From a virus, in IMG/VR virus record IMGVR_UViG_3300048592_000460, positions 1 to 35,123 of that record: a stretch of 35,123 nt of DNA; one strand, written 5' to 3'. Both the position numbers and the translations under genes were made by a program. Positions 1 through 7,495 of the stretch are shown piece after piece. The notes below the pieces were generated by a model that was not told where the DNA came from, did not search any database, and was given only the letters and a program-made list of their open reading frames with translations. Position 1 is the first letter of the stretch, and each line of letters starts with the position of its first letter.

Positions 1-557
1 CTGATCCGCCTTACTCAAGCGGCGGCCTGATGCGCTCCGACCGGAACAACAAGACCTCGGACAAATACACCAAGACCGGAACGCTGAAAATGCACCCCGA
101 GTTCTACGGCGACAACCGCGACCAGAGAAGCTTCCTGGCATGGGCTTCCATGTGGCTCTCCGAGTGCTTCCGCGTGACTAAGGAGGGCGGCGTGCTGATG
201 TGCTTCACCGACTGGCGGCAAATCCCCATCATGACGGACGCCATTCAGTGCGGCGGCTATGTGTGGCGCGGGATCGTGCCGTGGGACAAGACCGAAGGAG
301 TCCGCCCGCAAATGGGATGGTTTCGCGCTCAGTGCGAATACGTCCTGACGGCGAGCCGTGGCAGCATGGGACAAGAACAAACCCGCGACGTGAAAGTGTG
401 CCTGCCGGGAATCTTCCGTGAAAACGTCAGGGCATCGGAAAAGCAGCACATCACCGGGAAGCCGGTGCCACTGATGAAGCGACTGATGGAAGTGCTGCCG
501 CAAGGCTCCATCGTGCTGGACCCGTTCGCAGGCTCTGGGACAACGGCACTGGCCGCC
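1..557. repeat. Terminal direct repeat, left copy (circular genome overlap)
   Basis: Bases 1-557 match 34567-35123 except at two positions: 73 (A here, T at 34639) and 430 (G here, T at 34996). Both differences change an amino acid of the methyltransferase (Lys versus Met, Arg versus Met). The overlap lies inside one gene that reads straight across the join, so it looks like assembly of a circular or circularly permuted molecule, not a biological terminal repeat. The two mismatches probably reflect population variants. Confidence 0.9.
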
Positions 558-716
558 AAGGAGATGAACATGAAAAGCATCAGCGTCGAAATGTCGGCGG
601 CATACTGCGAGCGCATCAAGGACCGACTCTCGCAGGAAGTGCTGCCGCTTTTTGATTCGGCGAACGCCACAGTGGTGGCGCGGGCCGAACAACCAACCAA
701 CACCGAATTGGAATGA
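1..716 (+). CDS. DNA methyltransferase (N6-adenine/N4-cytosine, beta class), 3' part of a gene split by the window
   Basis: The window cuts this gene; the 5' part is at 34395-35123. Joined across the circle it encodes 295 residues. The catalytic DPPY motif is encoded at bases 3-14 (about residues 59-62), and the AdoMet-binding motif DPFAGSGT lies near residue 230. Catalytic motif before AdoMet motif is the order of the beta class of amino-methyltransferases (pfam N6_N4_Mtase). The first in-window ATG at 30 is not the real start because it lies after DPPY. No restriction enzyme is adjacent, so it is probably an orphan enzyme protecting phage DNA from host restriction. The stop overlaps the next start (ATGA). 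The gene is a unit of the cassette-like array: its front octamer at 34468 is complementary to bases 658-665. Confidence 0.9.
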   Translation, partial: DPPYSSGGLMRSDRNNKTSDKYTKTGTLKMHPEFYGDNRDQRSFLAWASMWLSECFRVTKEGGVLMCFTDWRQIPIMTDAIQCGGYVWRGIVPWDKTEGVRPQMGWFRAQCEYVLTASRGSMGQEQTRDVKVCLPGIFRENVRASEKQHITGKPVPLMKRLMEVLPQGSIVLDPFAGSGTTALAAKEMNMKSISVEMSAAYCERIKDRLSQEVLPLFDSANATVVARAEQPTNTELE

Positions 717-768
717 GCACTCCCAAACAACCTACTGATACCCGTCGCCACGCACGACTTGTTCATCC
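658..768 (+). repeat. attC-like palindromic site S6
   Basis: The left end CGGCGAAC (658-665) is followed by GCC. The right arm CCCGTCGCCAC (741-751) pairs with GTGGCGCGGG (675-684), leaving one unpaired base. GTCG at 744 is 17 nt before GTTCATCC (761-768), preceded by CTT. The left octamer is the exact complement of GTTCGCCG at 34468, the front of the methyltransferase unit. It does not match GTTCATCC on the other side of this same site. Confidence 0.8.
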
Positions 769-979
769 GTGCGCCGACTGCGGGAAAGAGGGCGAATGGC
801 CGCTCCTTATGAACTCGACCGTCGTGGGTCACTTCGAGCGCCTATGCCCGGACTGCCGGGAGGAAAACGACCCCGAGAACGTCATGCGGGAACCATGCTC
901 GCACTGCCACGGCTCAGGCCGGGAATGGGAAGGCTGGGACTGCGAATACTGCGACGGAACCGGCTGCGGAGATTATTAG
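713..979 (+). CDS. Small zinc-ribbon protein with DnaJ-like CxxCxGxG repeats
   Basis: Eighty-eight residues with four cysteine pairs: CADC, CPDC, CSHCHGSG and CEYCDGTG. The last two are CxxCxGxG units like those in the zinc-binding region of DnaJ, so the protein probably binds two zinc ions. There is no J domain. The start overlaps the stop of the methyltransferase (ATGA at 713-716), suggesting translational coupling. The cassette-type boundary GTTCATCC (761) falls 16 codons into the gene, so the N-terminal leader is encoded by the preceding inter-gene site. The stop codon lies directly before the matching end GGATGAAC (979-986). Function is unknown; zinc-mediated protein or nucleic-acid binding is the most that can be inferred. 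Confidence 0.75.
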   Translation: MSTPKQPTDTRRHARLVHPCADCGKEGEWPLLMNSTVVGHFERLCPDCREENDPENVMREPCSHCHGSGREWEGWDCEYCDGTGCGDY

Positions 980-1105
980 GATGAACGCTGATGTGCAGGC
1001 GATCCGGACCGGGAGCGCCACGCCGACACCACTCAAACTTCAGTAATCATCATGGAAAACCAACAACATAGCGGGTCCGGGTCGCCTGGCATGACTTGTT
1101 CTCCG
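979..1105 (+). repeat. attC-like palindromic site S7
   Basis: The left end GGATGAAC (979-986) is followed by GC. CAGGCGATCCGGACC (996-1010) pairs with GGTCCGGGTCGCCTG (1074-1088) with one mismatch. GTCG at 1081 is 17 nt before GTTCTCCG (1098-1105), preceded by CTT. The left octamer complements GTTCATCC at 761, the front of its own gene unit. The loop contains the start codon of the next gene. Confidence 0.85.
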
Positions 1106-1465
1106 TCGTCACCGGAGCCGTGGATTGGGAACTGCCCGAAATGCCGCACGGCATATCGGACACACGCCCCGAAGGACACAACGAAGCCGCTTGAAATTCA
1201 ATGTCAGAGAATGGAATGCCTGGGGATGGTAGTCATGACTCCCATCGGAGGGTTCCCAGAAACGGACAACGACACGGAGGCGGAACTGGCCGCATGGGAA
1301 TTGCTCAGGGATGCTCGCGCCGAACTGGAAACGCTCCGTGATGCGGTGCGCAACTTCCGAGACGTGAAAGGGCGCTTCCATACGCAACTGGCCGCTGAAC
1401 GCCTGATCGCCCTTCTTCCGGAGAACGCCAGCCTATCCCACGGGGAGGGCGAAAAAAGACCATGA
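1052..1465 (+). CDS. Small zinc-ribbon protein, Lar-like (putative restriction alleviation)
   Basis: This encodes 137 residues. A short Ser/Gly/Pro-rich leader is followed by a zinc-ribbon pattern, CPKC near residue 29 and CQRMEC about 25 residues later. The second half is helical and charged, probably a coiled coil around residues 75-110. The ribbon, then a threonine/alanine stretch with Trp, resembles the layout of Lar-type restriction-alleviation proteins, but similarity is weak and I would not name it Lar. It lies between two methyltransferases. The start is ATG 1052; ATG 1091 is a possible alternative. The unit boundary GTTCTCCG (1098) lies inside the coding sequence, and the C-terminal PENA is encoded by the complementary end at 1419. 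It overlaps the next gene by 4 nt. Confidence 0.7.
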   Translation: MENQQHSGSGSPGMTCSPSSPEPWIGNCPKCRTAYRTHAPKDTTKPLEIQCQRMECLGMVVMTPIGGFPETDNDTEAELAAWELLRDARAELETLRDAVRNFRDVKGRFHTQLAAERLIALLPENASLSHGEGEKRP

Positions 1466-1518
1466 ATACTGAAACGACATCGCCGCCCTCCCCGTTGGGA
1501 TCAGGCACTTGTTCTCCG
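1419..1518 (+). repeat. attC-like palindromic site S8 (strongest arms)
   Basis: The left end CGGAGAAC (1419-1426) is followed by GCC. ATCCCACGGGGAGGGCG (1435-1451) pairs with the 18-mer at 1484-1501 with a single unpaired T on the right arm. GTTG at 1494 is 17 nt before GTTCTCCG (1511-1518), again after CTT. The loop carries the ATG of the second methyltransferase. Confidence 0.9.
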
Positions 1519-2148
1519 TTGCTGGATCTACGGTTGACCGACTGTATGGACTTCCTGCGGGCGACTCCCGACAATGCCTATGACCTCGCCATCGTGGACC
1601 CTCCGTATGGACTCGGTGACGTGCTGGTGGCTGGAGGAACATGGTCGGTGAAGTATCAGGCCAAGGGGGCGAAATGGGACGTGAAGCCGGAGGCTGAATA
1701 CTTCGAGCAACTCCGGCGCGTGGCGAAAAACTGGATCGTATGGGGCGCGAACTACTACTCGGAACACCTCCCGCCAACGCGGGGATTCGTCGTCTGGCAC
1801 AAGCCGAACATGGAAGGAATGCACACGATGGCGAACTGTGAACTGGCATGGACGAGCTTCGACCGGAACGCCAAGACGGTATCAATCACGCGGCCAAACG
1901 AGGACAGAATCCACGTCTGCCAAAAGCCGGTGAAGCTCTATGACTGGCTGCTGGCGAACTACGCCAAGCCCGGCGACCGCATCTTGGATACGCACATGGG
2001 AAGCGGAAGCATCGCCATCGCCTGCCACTTCCGGGGGCATCCGCTCACGGCCTGCGAGATCGCCCCGGAATACTTTGCTGCCGCAAAAGCCCGCATTGAA
2101 CGGGAGACGGCGCAACTCACCCTTTTTACGGAGAACAGTGAATTATAA
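1462..2148 (+). CDS. Second DNA methyltransferase (beta class, DPPY type)
   Basis: This encodes 228 residues. The catalytic DPPYG lies at residues 46-50 and the AdoMet motif DTHMGSGS near residues 175-182. The order again indicates the beta group of N6/N4 amino-methyltransferases. It is shorter than most, with a reduced target-recognition segment between the motifs, and differs clearly from the methyltransferase spanning the window ends. No cognate nuclease is nearby, so an anti-restriction or epigenetic role is likely. The start overlaps the previous stop (ATGA region at 1462). The first 17 codons lie upstream of the unit boundary GTTCTCCGT (1511-1519); the C-terminal TENS is encoded by its exact complement ACGGAGAAC at 2128-2136. 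This is the last unit of the array. Confidence 0.88.
   Translation: MNTETTSPPSPLGSGTCSPLLDLRLTDCMDFLRATPDNAYDLAIVDPPYGLGDVLVAGGTWSVKYQAKGAKWDVKPEAEYFEQLRRVAKNWIVWGANYYSEHLPPTRGFVVWHKPNMEGMHTMANCELAWTSFDRNAKTVSITRPNEDRIHVCQKPVKLYDWLLANYAKPGDRILDTHMGSGSIAIACHFRGHPLTACEIAPEYFAAAKARIERETAQLTLFTENSEL
2128..2136 (+). repeat. Terminal half-site closing the cassette array
   Basis: ACGGAGAAC is the exact 9-bp complement of GTTCTCCGT at 1511-1519, the front of the same gene unit. Unlike the other seven strong sites it is followed by AG, not GC, and I find no right arm with CTTGTT downstream. The array therefore appears to end here, before the replication genes. The following 2149-2246 is non-coding and has a short hairpin (CGCTCG 2198-2203 with CGAGCG 2214-2219). 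Confidence 0.65.
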
Positions 2149-2246
2149 CTCCAAAAAGTGTCTTTAATCACGTCAGGCGACAAGGCAGTCCGCAGCCCGC
2201 TCGACACCGCTGCCGAGCGCAACATCGTCCCCATCCGCCGCACCGC

Positions 2247-3584
2247 ATGAAATTCGATCCTGATCAACGCGCGGCGCTTGCCCGTATCAACGAAGGCCGC
2301 AATGTGTTTGTCACCGGACCGGCCGGGACTGGAAAGTCATCGATCACCGTGGAGGCCATCCGCCGCCGGCTGGGAGATCGATCGCTCAAAGTGTGCGCGA
2401 CGACCGGCGTGGCGGCACTCAACCTACGCGACAAACTGCACGCGCTGTTCGGCGAACATGTGGACACCTCGACGATCTACCGCTGGGCAGGCATCGGGCT
2501 GGGGCCGCGCGAAGGGCAATCGTTCGACGATTACTTTTCCTACATGAGGACGCGCGGGTATTCATTCAAGGGTGCCTGCGCCCGCATCCGTGGCACCCGC
2601 ACGCTGATCGTGGACGAGGTGAGCATGCTGCCCGGGCGGATCATCGAGTTCGTGGATTACGTGTGCCAAGCGATCCGCAATGACGAGCGGCCGTTCGGTG
2701 GAATCCAGGTGATCGCGGTGGGGGATTTCCTGCAGCTGCCCCCAGTGGCGAAGACCGGACGATACGACTGGGCATTCCAATCAGAAACATGGACGGCGCT
2801 CGATTTCTCGGCGGTCTCGCTGCGCACGGTCCACCGGCAGGACGATCCAGAGTTCATCTCGATCCTCAACCAGTTCCGCGAAGGCACGGTGACCAAGGAC
2901 GGCGCCGCAATCCTGAAAAAGCGGGTGGCGATGTTTCCGAAAGCCTCGATCCTGCGGTTGTTCACCCACAACGCCCAAGTCGACAAGTGGAACGCCTATC
3001 AGCTCGGCGCGATCGATGCGCCCGAACACGTGCTGCATGCGGAAGGCCACGGCCCGAAGGATGAGGTGGAATGGCTGCAGAAGAACCTGGTCACGCCGAC
3101 CGAGCTGCGCATCAAACCCGGCGCCCGGGTGATGGTGACCGCGAACCTGCCGAGCGGCGACGGCGAGACGCTGGTGGCCGCCAATGGCGACTTGGGCGCG
3201 GTGACCGGCTGGGATCCGACGTGCGTGCACGTGCTGCTCGACAACGGCCGGGAGATCGAGGTGGAACCGCACACGTGGGAGTTCGATCCGACGACCGAGG
3301 CGGAAACCGGGGAGTTCATCCAGTTCCCGCTGCGGCTGGCGTGGGCGTGCACGATCCACAAATCCCAAGGGCTCACGCTCGACAACGCGCTCATCGACAT
3401 CCGCGCGGCCCGCGAGCCCGGGCAGGCATACGTGGCCGTCAGCCGCGTGAAGTCTCTGGCAGGCCTGCATCTCAAGGACTGGTTCCAAGGGATGTTCATC
3501 AGCCCGCAGGCCAAGGAGTTCCACCGCCGCATCGCCGCCGGGGTATCAAATGATACCAGCGCTCCGACTTTCAAACTTTCATGA
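2247..3584 (+). CDS. PIF1/RecD-like superfamily 1 DNA helicase
   Basis: This encodes 445 residues with a clear SF1B helicase motif series. Walker A GPAGTGKSS is near residue 24. Walker B LIVDEVSML and then VGDFLQLPP, the PIF1/RecD/Dda-type motifs II-III, are near residues 122-160. TIHKSQGLT, motif V/VI region, is near residue 370. This places it with ATP-dependent 5'-3' helicases that act on forks and recombination intermediates. It heads a cluster with HNH and primase genes, so it is probably part of phage DNA replication. The product lacks the N-terminal extension of cellular PIF1 and is close in length to phage Dda-type enzymes. The stop overlaps the next ATG (ATGA, 3581-3584). Confidence 0.9.
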   Translation: MKFDPDQRAALARINEGRNVFVTGPAGTGKSSITVEAIRRRLGDRSLKVCATTGVAALNLRDKLHALFGEHVDTSTIYRWAGIGLGPREGQSFDDYFSYMRTRGYSFKGACARIRGTRTLIVDEVSMLPGRIIEFVDYVCQAIRNDERPFGGIQVIAVGDFLQLPPVAKTGRYDWAFQSETWTALDFSAVSLRTVHRQDDPEFISILNQFREGTVTKDGAAILKKRVAMFPKASILRLFTHNAQVDKWNAYQLGAIDAPEHVLHAEGHGPKDEVEWLQKNLVTPTELRIKPGARVMVTANLPSGDGETLVAANGDLGAVTGWDPTCVHVLLDNGREIEVEPHTWEFDPTTEAETGEFIQFPLRLAWACTIHKSQGLTLDNALIDIRAAREPGQAYVAVSRVKSLAGLHLKDWFQGMFISPQAKEFHRRIAAGVSNDTSAPTFKLS

Positions 3585-4006
3585 AAACATACTCAGAAAA
3601 ACTCAGGGATCCAAGGTGGCAGCGCAAAAGGCTGGAGATCATGCAGCGTGACGACTTCACATGCACGCAATGCGGTGATTCGAAATCGACGCTCAACGTT
3701 CATCATTGGAAGTACAACGGCGACCCATGGGAGGCTGATGATTACGACCTCTCAACCGTGTGTGAGGCATGTCACGAGATTATCGAAAAAAGGAAGAAGA
3801 TCAGACTACCAACCAGGGCGGGGATAAATCATCGTTTTTTGAACAAGGGTGAAACAATTCAAGAGGGAGATCAATTTTTCAGCGCCACCATAATGGGATG
3901 GATACGCTTTGGAAAAGGTGTTGGAACCAAATATGAAATATATGATTCGGGCGATATGCCTCCAGAATGGAGGCTGCCAAGAGCAAGGCGTCGCCTAGAT
4001 TATTGA
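3581..4006 (+). CDS. HNH endonuclease
   Basis: This encodes 141 residues. The N-terminal half has the HNH fold: CTQCG near residue 24, then LNVHHWKY (the invariant HH), and CEACHE with a final His, so one structural zinc and a metal-dependent catalytic site are expected. The C-terminal half is unlike known nuclease domains and may bind DNA. Base composition is visibly more A/T-rich than in the flanking helicase and primase genes, suggesting recent acquisition, possibly as a free-standing homing-type endonuclease. The position between two replication genes is typical of such elements. An alternative is a packaging-linked HNH, but it lies far from the terminase. Confidence 0.85.
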   Translation: MKTYSEKLRDPRWQRKRLEIMQRDDFTCTQCGDSKSTLNVHHWKYNGDPWEADDYDLSTVCEACHEIIEKRKKIRLPTRAGINHRFLNKGETIQEGDQFFSATIMGWIRFGKGVGTKYEIYDSGDMPPEWRLPRARRRLDY

Positions 4007-4030
4007 TCACTCAAACTGCCGAACCGAAAA

Positions 4031-6694
4031 ATGACCTCACCCATGCGCCTCGCCGACCGCTACCCCAACAAACCCGAACCCAAAGGCCCGAAATTCGACT
4101 ATTACACCCAGGCCGAGGCCGCGCGACCATCGGCCGAAACCACCCTCAAGGATCTGATCGATGCCATTCGTGGAGACGATTTCGCGGAGCCGGTGGCGGT
4201 GATCCGCAAGCTCATTGAGCAGGGGGACAAGAAGGCGGCGGATATCCTCAAGAAGAAACTGCCAGCCGTCAGCATCTCAGGATGCGTGGAAGGCCGCCGA
4301 GCGAAGGCGGCCGAACAGGGGCGCTTCACCCACTCCGGCCTGCTTCAAATCGATCTGGATGCCAAGGATAACATCGGGTGGAGCGTCGAGGAAATGCGTG
4401 ACTTGCTCGCCCGTGACCCGCGCATGGTGGCGGTGTTCGTTTCCGCATCCGGCGAAGGTGTGAAGGGCGTGGCGCGCATTCCCGCAGACGCCAGCACTCA
4501 TCGGGCTTGCTTTCTCGCCGCCGAGGCTCACTTCAAATCGATGAACCTTGTGATCGATCCGGCATGCAAGGACCCTGTGCGGCTGTGTTTCATTTCGCAC
4601 GATCCGCGCGCCTGGTTGCGAATGGATACCGACGAGATGTTTGAGCCGGTGGAGTTGGCCGTGGTGGAGGATTTGGATGATGAAGAAGAGTCATTGGCTG
4701 CCACGAGCGAATCAGAAGACGCCACACCCAAGGCGAAGAGATATTCCGTGAGTGATGGTGGAGGATTGGTGATTCACGCCGCTGACAGGCTGCCGCTCGA
4801 TGCCGCGGCAGTGCGCTCGATGCTGGCCATGATCCCCCCGCGGCCGGAATACAATGAGTGGTTGAAAATCGCCTCGGCGGTGTGGGATGCGCTGGGAGAG
4901 GAAGAAGGCACCGCGGCGCTTTGTGCGTGGAGTCCGGAGGAGAAAGAGGGTGAATACGCCACGAAATTTCAAAAACGGCTCACTGACGTGCACGCTGCCA
5001 CATTGGTGATGCGCGCCAAAGCGAACGGATGGTTTCAGCCCGTGCTCTCGTCAGTGGCCGCACCTCGGGCAATCAAGGATGTGGTGGCTGGCAAAAAGAC
5101 CAAGGATCCCCATGCGATCCCCCCGCACGTCTTTCCCGTGCCAACCGGGGACATCGGATACGATTTGGCCGCGAGACATATTTTCACGATCATCGGCCCG
5201 ACCAAGCGCTTGTTCATCCGCGGCACGACCGTGCATGAAGTCGAGACAGGCGATGACGGCTCGCGAGAACTGCGCGCCGTGCAAGCAAAACGGATGATTT
5301 CCATGATCGAGACGTTTGGCGCCCGCGTGATGCGGCGCGAGATGCGCGAGGACGGCACGCCACGGTGGCGATCGGCAACGTTTCCGGCTCAGTCAGCGGA
5401 CGCGATCATGGAATCCGACGCCGCCCGCGAACTGCTTCCAGCCATCCGGCAGTTGATATCAGCGCCAGTCATTGCTCCGGATGGCAATGGAGGGTCATTG
5501 ACGCTGGCACCTGGCCACCACCCGCATGCAGGCGGGACGTTCATCACAGGCGGAAAAATGCCGCCCACGGTGCCACTCGACCAAGCAAGGGAATTGCTGA
5601 TGGATGCGTTGTGCGATTTCGACTTCCCTGAAGGTGGTGACGCATCCCGCGGATTGGCGTCACTCATTTCACCTGCCCTAAAAATGGGCGGTTGGATCGA
5701 TGATGATTTCCCGCTCGATCTGGCAGAGGCCGATCAATCTCAATCCGGAAAGAGCTATCGGTTCCGGTTGATCCACGCCATTTACCGGGAGGCCCCATCG
5801 GCCATTGCTCAGGCTGTCGGTGGTGTGGGAAGTCTTGACGAGAGGGTTTCCAGGGCGCTCATGAAGGGCCGGCCATTCATCACGTTTGATAACTTCCGAG
5901 GCCGACTCGACAGCCAGATCCTCGAGACTGCAATCCGCGGGCTTGGACGAGTGGACGCCCGGTCCTTGCGCGAAGCCGCGGATATCGATTGCACTCCATT
6001 CGTTTGGCAACTCAGCACCAACGGCGCGGAGTTGACACGGGATATTGCCAACCGATCCGTGATCACCCGCATCCGGAAGCGTTCCGCGGATCATGAGTGG
6101 CGCCACTATCCAGAAGGGGATTTGATTGCCCACGTGAAGCGGAACCAGCCGCTTTACCTTGGAGCGGTGCATGCCGTTGTGCGAGAGTGGGCCGCCCAAG
6201 GATGCCCACGAACACGCGAGTCGAGGCATGACTTCAGAACATGGTGCCAGACGCTCGACTGGATTGTCCAAAACCTGTTCGGATTGCCTCCCCTGCTGGA
6301 TGGGCACCGCGAGGAGCAGATGCGCACCGCCAACCCCAAACTCCAATGGCTGCGGGACGTGATCAACGCACTCGTCAACGATGGCCACCAAGGGCAGGCG
6401 CTCACAGCATCCGACCTTGCCGAAGCCAGCGAAGAACATGACCTGGCAATGCCAGGCCGACGCGATTCATCAGAAGCGATGGAAGTGCGCGTGGGGAAAC
6501 TGCTGGGTAGGTTGTTCCGTGAGGCGGGCAAGGACACGATCAGCATCGACGGGCGATGGTTCTCAAGGCAGGTTTCGAATGAATGGAACCCGGCAAATCG
6601 GACGCATATCGAGCGGAAAATTTACGTCATTGAGGTGTTCAACCCAGAGACGACTACTGTTCAAACTGATGAGACCGACCTGACCTTGCTTTGA
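4031..6694 (+). CDS. Large primase-helicase (VirE-N/BT4734-like, PriCT and P-loop domains)
   Basis: This encodes 887 residues. Residues about 70-200 resemble the BT4734/VirE N-terminal domain, an archaeo-eukaryotic-type primase fold seen in phages and Bacteroidota elements, with LLQIDLDAKD as a likely metal-binding motif. An acidic linker follows. Residues about 265-335 match the PriCT-2 type primase C-terminal helical domain. The last third has an ATPase core: a degenerate Walker A DQSQSGKSY near residue 565, a Walker B-like FITFDNF near 620, and an arginine-rich RSVITRIRKR near 675. The whole resembles fused primase-helicases that start replication at a phage origin. The non-coding region immediately downstream, with iterons and inverted repeats, would be a suitable target. 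The start follows an A-rich leader without a Shine-Dalgarno sequence. Confidence 0.85.
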   Translation: MTSPMRLADRYPNKPEPKGPKFDYYTQAEAARPSAETTLKDLIDAIRGDDFAEPVAVIRKLIEQGDKKAADILKKKLPAVSISGCVEGRRAKAAEQGRFTHSGLLQIDLDAKDNIGWSVEEMRDLLARDPRMVAVFVSASGEGVKGVARIPADASTHRACFLAAEAHFKSMNLVIDPACKDPVRLCFISHDPRAWLRMDTDEMFEPVELAVVEDLDDEEESLAATSESEDATPKAKRYSVSDGGGLVIHAADRLPLDAAAVRSMLAMIPPRPEYNEWLKIASAVWDALGEEEGTAALCAWSPEEKEGEYATKFQKRLTDVHAATLVMRAKANGWFQPVLSSVAAPRAIKDVVAGKKTKDPHAIPPHVFPVPTGDIGYDLAARHIFTIIGPTKRLFIRGTTVHEVETGDDGSRELRAVQAKRMISMIETFGARVMRREMREDGTPRWRSATFPAQSADAIMESDAARELLPAIRQLISAPVIAPDGNGGSLTLAPGHHPHAGGTFITGGKMPPTVPLDQARELLMDALCDFDFPEGGDASRGLASLISPALKMGGWIDDDFPLDLAEADQSQSGKSYRFRLIHAIYREAPSAIAQAVGGVGSLDERVSRALMKGRPFITFDNFRGRLDSQILETAIRGLGRVDARSLREAADIDCTPFVWQLSTNGAELTRDIANRSVITRIRKRSADHEWRHYPEGDLIAHVKRNQPLYLGAVHAVVREWAAQGCPRTRESRHDFRTWCQTLDWIVQNLFGLPPLLDGHREEQMRTANPKLQWLRDVINALVNDGHQGQALTASDLAEASEEHDLAMPGRRDSSEAMEVRVGKLLGRLFREAGKDTISIDGRWFSRQVSNEWNPANRTHIERKIYVIEVFNPETTTVQTDETDLTLL

Positions 6695-7087
6695 CCAATG
6701 AATGCCCAAAAATCCCTTGTAACCACGTTTGCGACCCGTGCGACCCGTTCACCCTATTTACGTAGAGAAGCTACCCAATTTTCAATCCAAAGTGAAAGTT
6801 GGGTAGTTATTCTAGAAATTAACCCCCAACGGGTCGCACGGGTCGCACAGGTCGCGAGATTTGAACACTGTTCAAATGAATAAAAATTGAGTCATGACCC
6901 CGCAACACCCCGCAACGCGCAAAATCATGAGAAAGCCCTGCAACACCCCCGGATCTCCCCCCCCGATGAAAGCGCACGGGGTCCTCCCTGGCGAATGCAT
7001 CGGGCAGTGAACTGTCGCGCATCAAAACGCTAGCGACAGCACATTTGAACACGCCACACGAAAATTGACTTGATCTGCATGCAAGAC
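6695..7087. other. Non-coding control region, candidate replication origin
   Basis: About 390 bp lie between the primase-helicase and terminase genes. It contains GCGACCCG iterons in opposed orientation, a nested hairpin, a 17-bp palindrome TTTGAACACTGTTCAAA (6860-6876), and further TTTGAACA/TGTTCAAA half-sites near 6660 and 7044. GCAACACCCC is repeated at 6902 and 6941. Placement right after a primase-helicase, and at the switch from replication to packaging genes, suggests an origin or a transcriptional boundary. A short open frame at 6698-6883 is probably spurious. Confidence 0.55.
6731..6846. repeat. Nested inverted repeats with iterons
   Basis: GCGACCCGTGCGACCCGTT at 6731-6749 is perfectly inverted at 6828-6846 (19 bp). 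A third, one-mismatch copy of the unit continues to about 6855, giving two iterons in one direction and three in the other. Inside lies a second stem: 6771-6784 pairs with 6793-6806 over 14 positions with one G-T pair and an 8-nt loop. A cruciform or a long RNA hairpin could form. Confidence 0.85.
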
Positions 7088-7495
7088 ATGACGGCAACTG
7101 CAGTGGAATGGGCCCGGGAAATAGGGATTGATCGGCACACGCTGATGGCCCGAATCACGGAGATGAAGCTGAGACCTGCTGGTAAAGTCGGGAAAGGCAA
7201 GGCGGCCGGGACCTCTACATACCGCGTGCGGGATTTGTTCAAGGCCGCGATGGGCGGCGACATCGAAGCGGAACGTTTGCGGAAGACCCGTGAGGAAGCT
7301 GACAAACTGGCGCTTGCAAACGCGCGAAGCCGCGGCGATCTGGTCGAGATCCAGTCAGTGAAAAAGCTTGGCGAAAAGGTGATGGTGGCAGTGCGGAACC
7401 GGATTTTGAACATGCCGTTGACCGATGAGGAAAAAGACCGCTGTTTGACGGAGCTGATGGATCTCGATCGGCTTGATTGGAGTCGTCCTGAATGA
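7088..7495 (+). CDS. Terminase small subunit (Nu1-like)
   Basis: This encodes 135 residues from ATG 7088. In-frame ATG 7079 and TTG 7070 are alternatives. The first 60 residues form a winged-helix-type DNA-binding region (WAREIGIDRHTLMARI, then TSTYRVRDLF). The rest is a charged helix (residues about 65-100) and a short tail, as in lambda Nu1-type small terminase subunits. It would recognise the packaging site and load the large subunit, whose gene overlaps by 4 nt (ATGA). A TTGAC box lies 23 nt before ATG 7088, similar to other late genes, which favours that start. Family assignment rests on layout and context. Confidence 0.75.
   Translation: MTATAVEWAREIGIDRHTLMARITEMKLRPAGKVGKGKAAGTSTYRVRDLFKAAMGGDIEAERLRKTREEADKLALANARSRGDLVEIQSVKKLGEKVMVAVRNRILNMPLTDEEKDRCLTELMDLDRLDWSRPE

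Noticed and set aside
1-557. Biological direct terminal repeats of a linear virion genome
   Set aside because: The repeat begins and ends inside one gene which is intact across the join and has two mismatches; overlap of a circular assembly explains it better.
6698-6883. Open frame of 61 codons just after the primase-helicase
   Set aside because: It runs across both arms of the inverted repeats and iterons; the translation is repetitive and has no protein-like pattern.
7065-7069. TTGACA boxes as ordinary -35 promoter elements
   Set aside because: Start codons lie only about 20 nt downstream, leaving no room for a -10 element and transcript start; spacing is fixed to the start codon instead.
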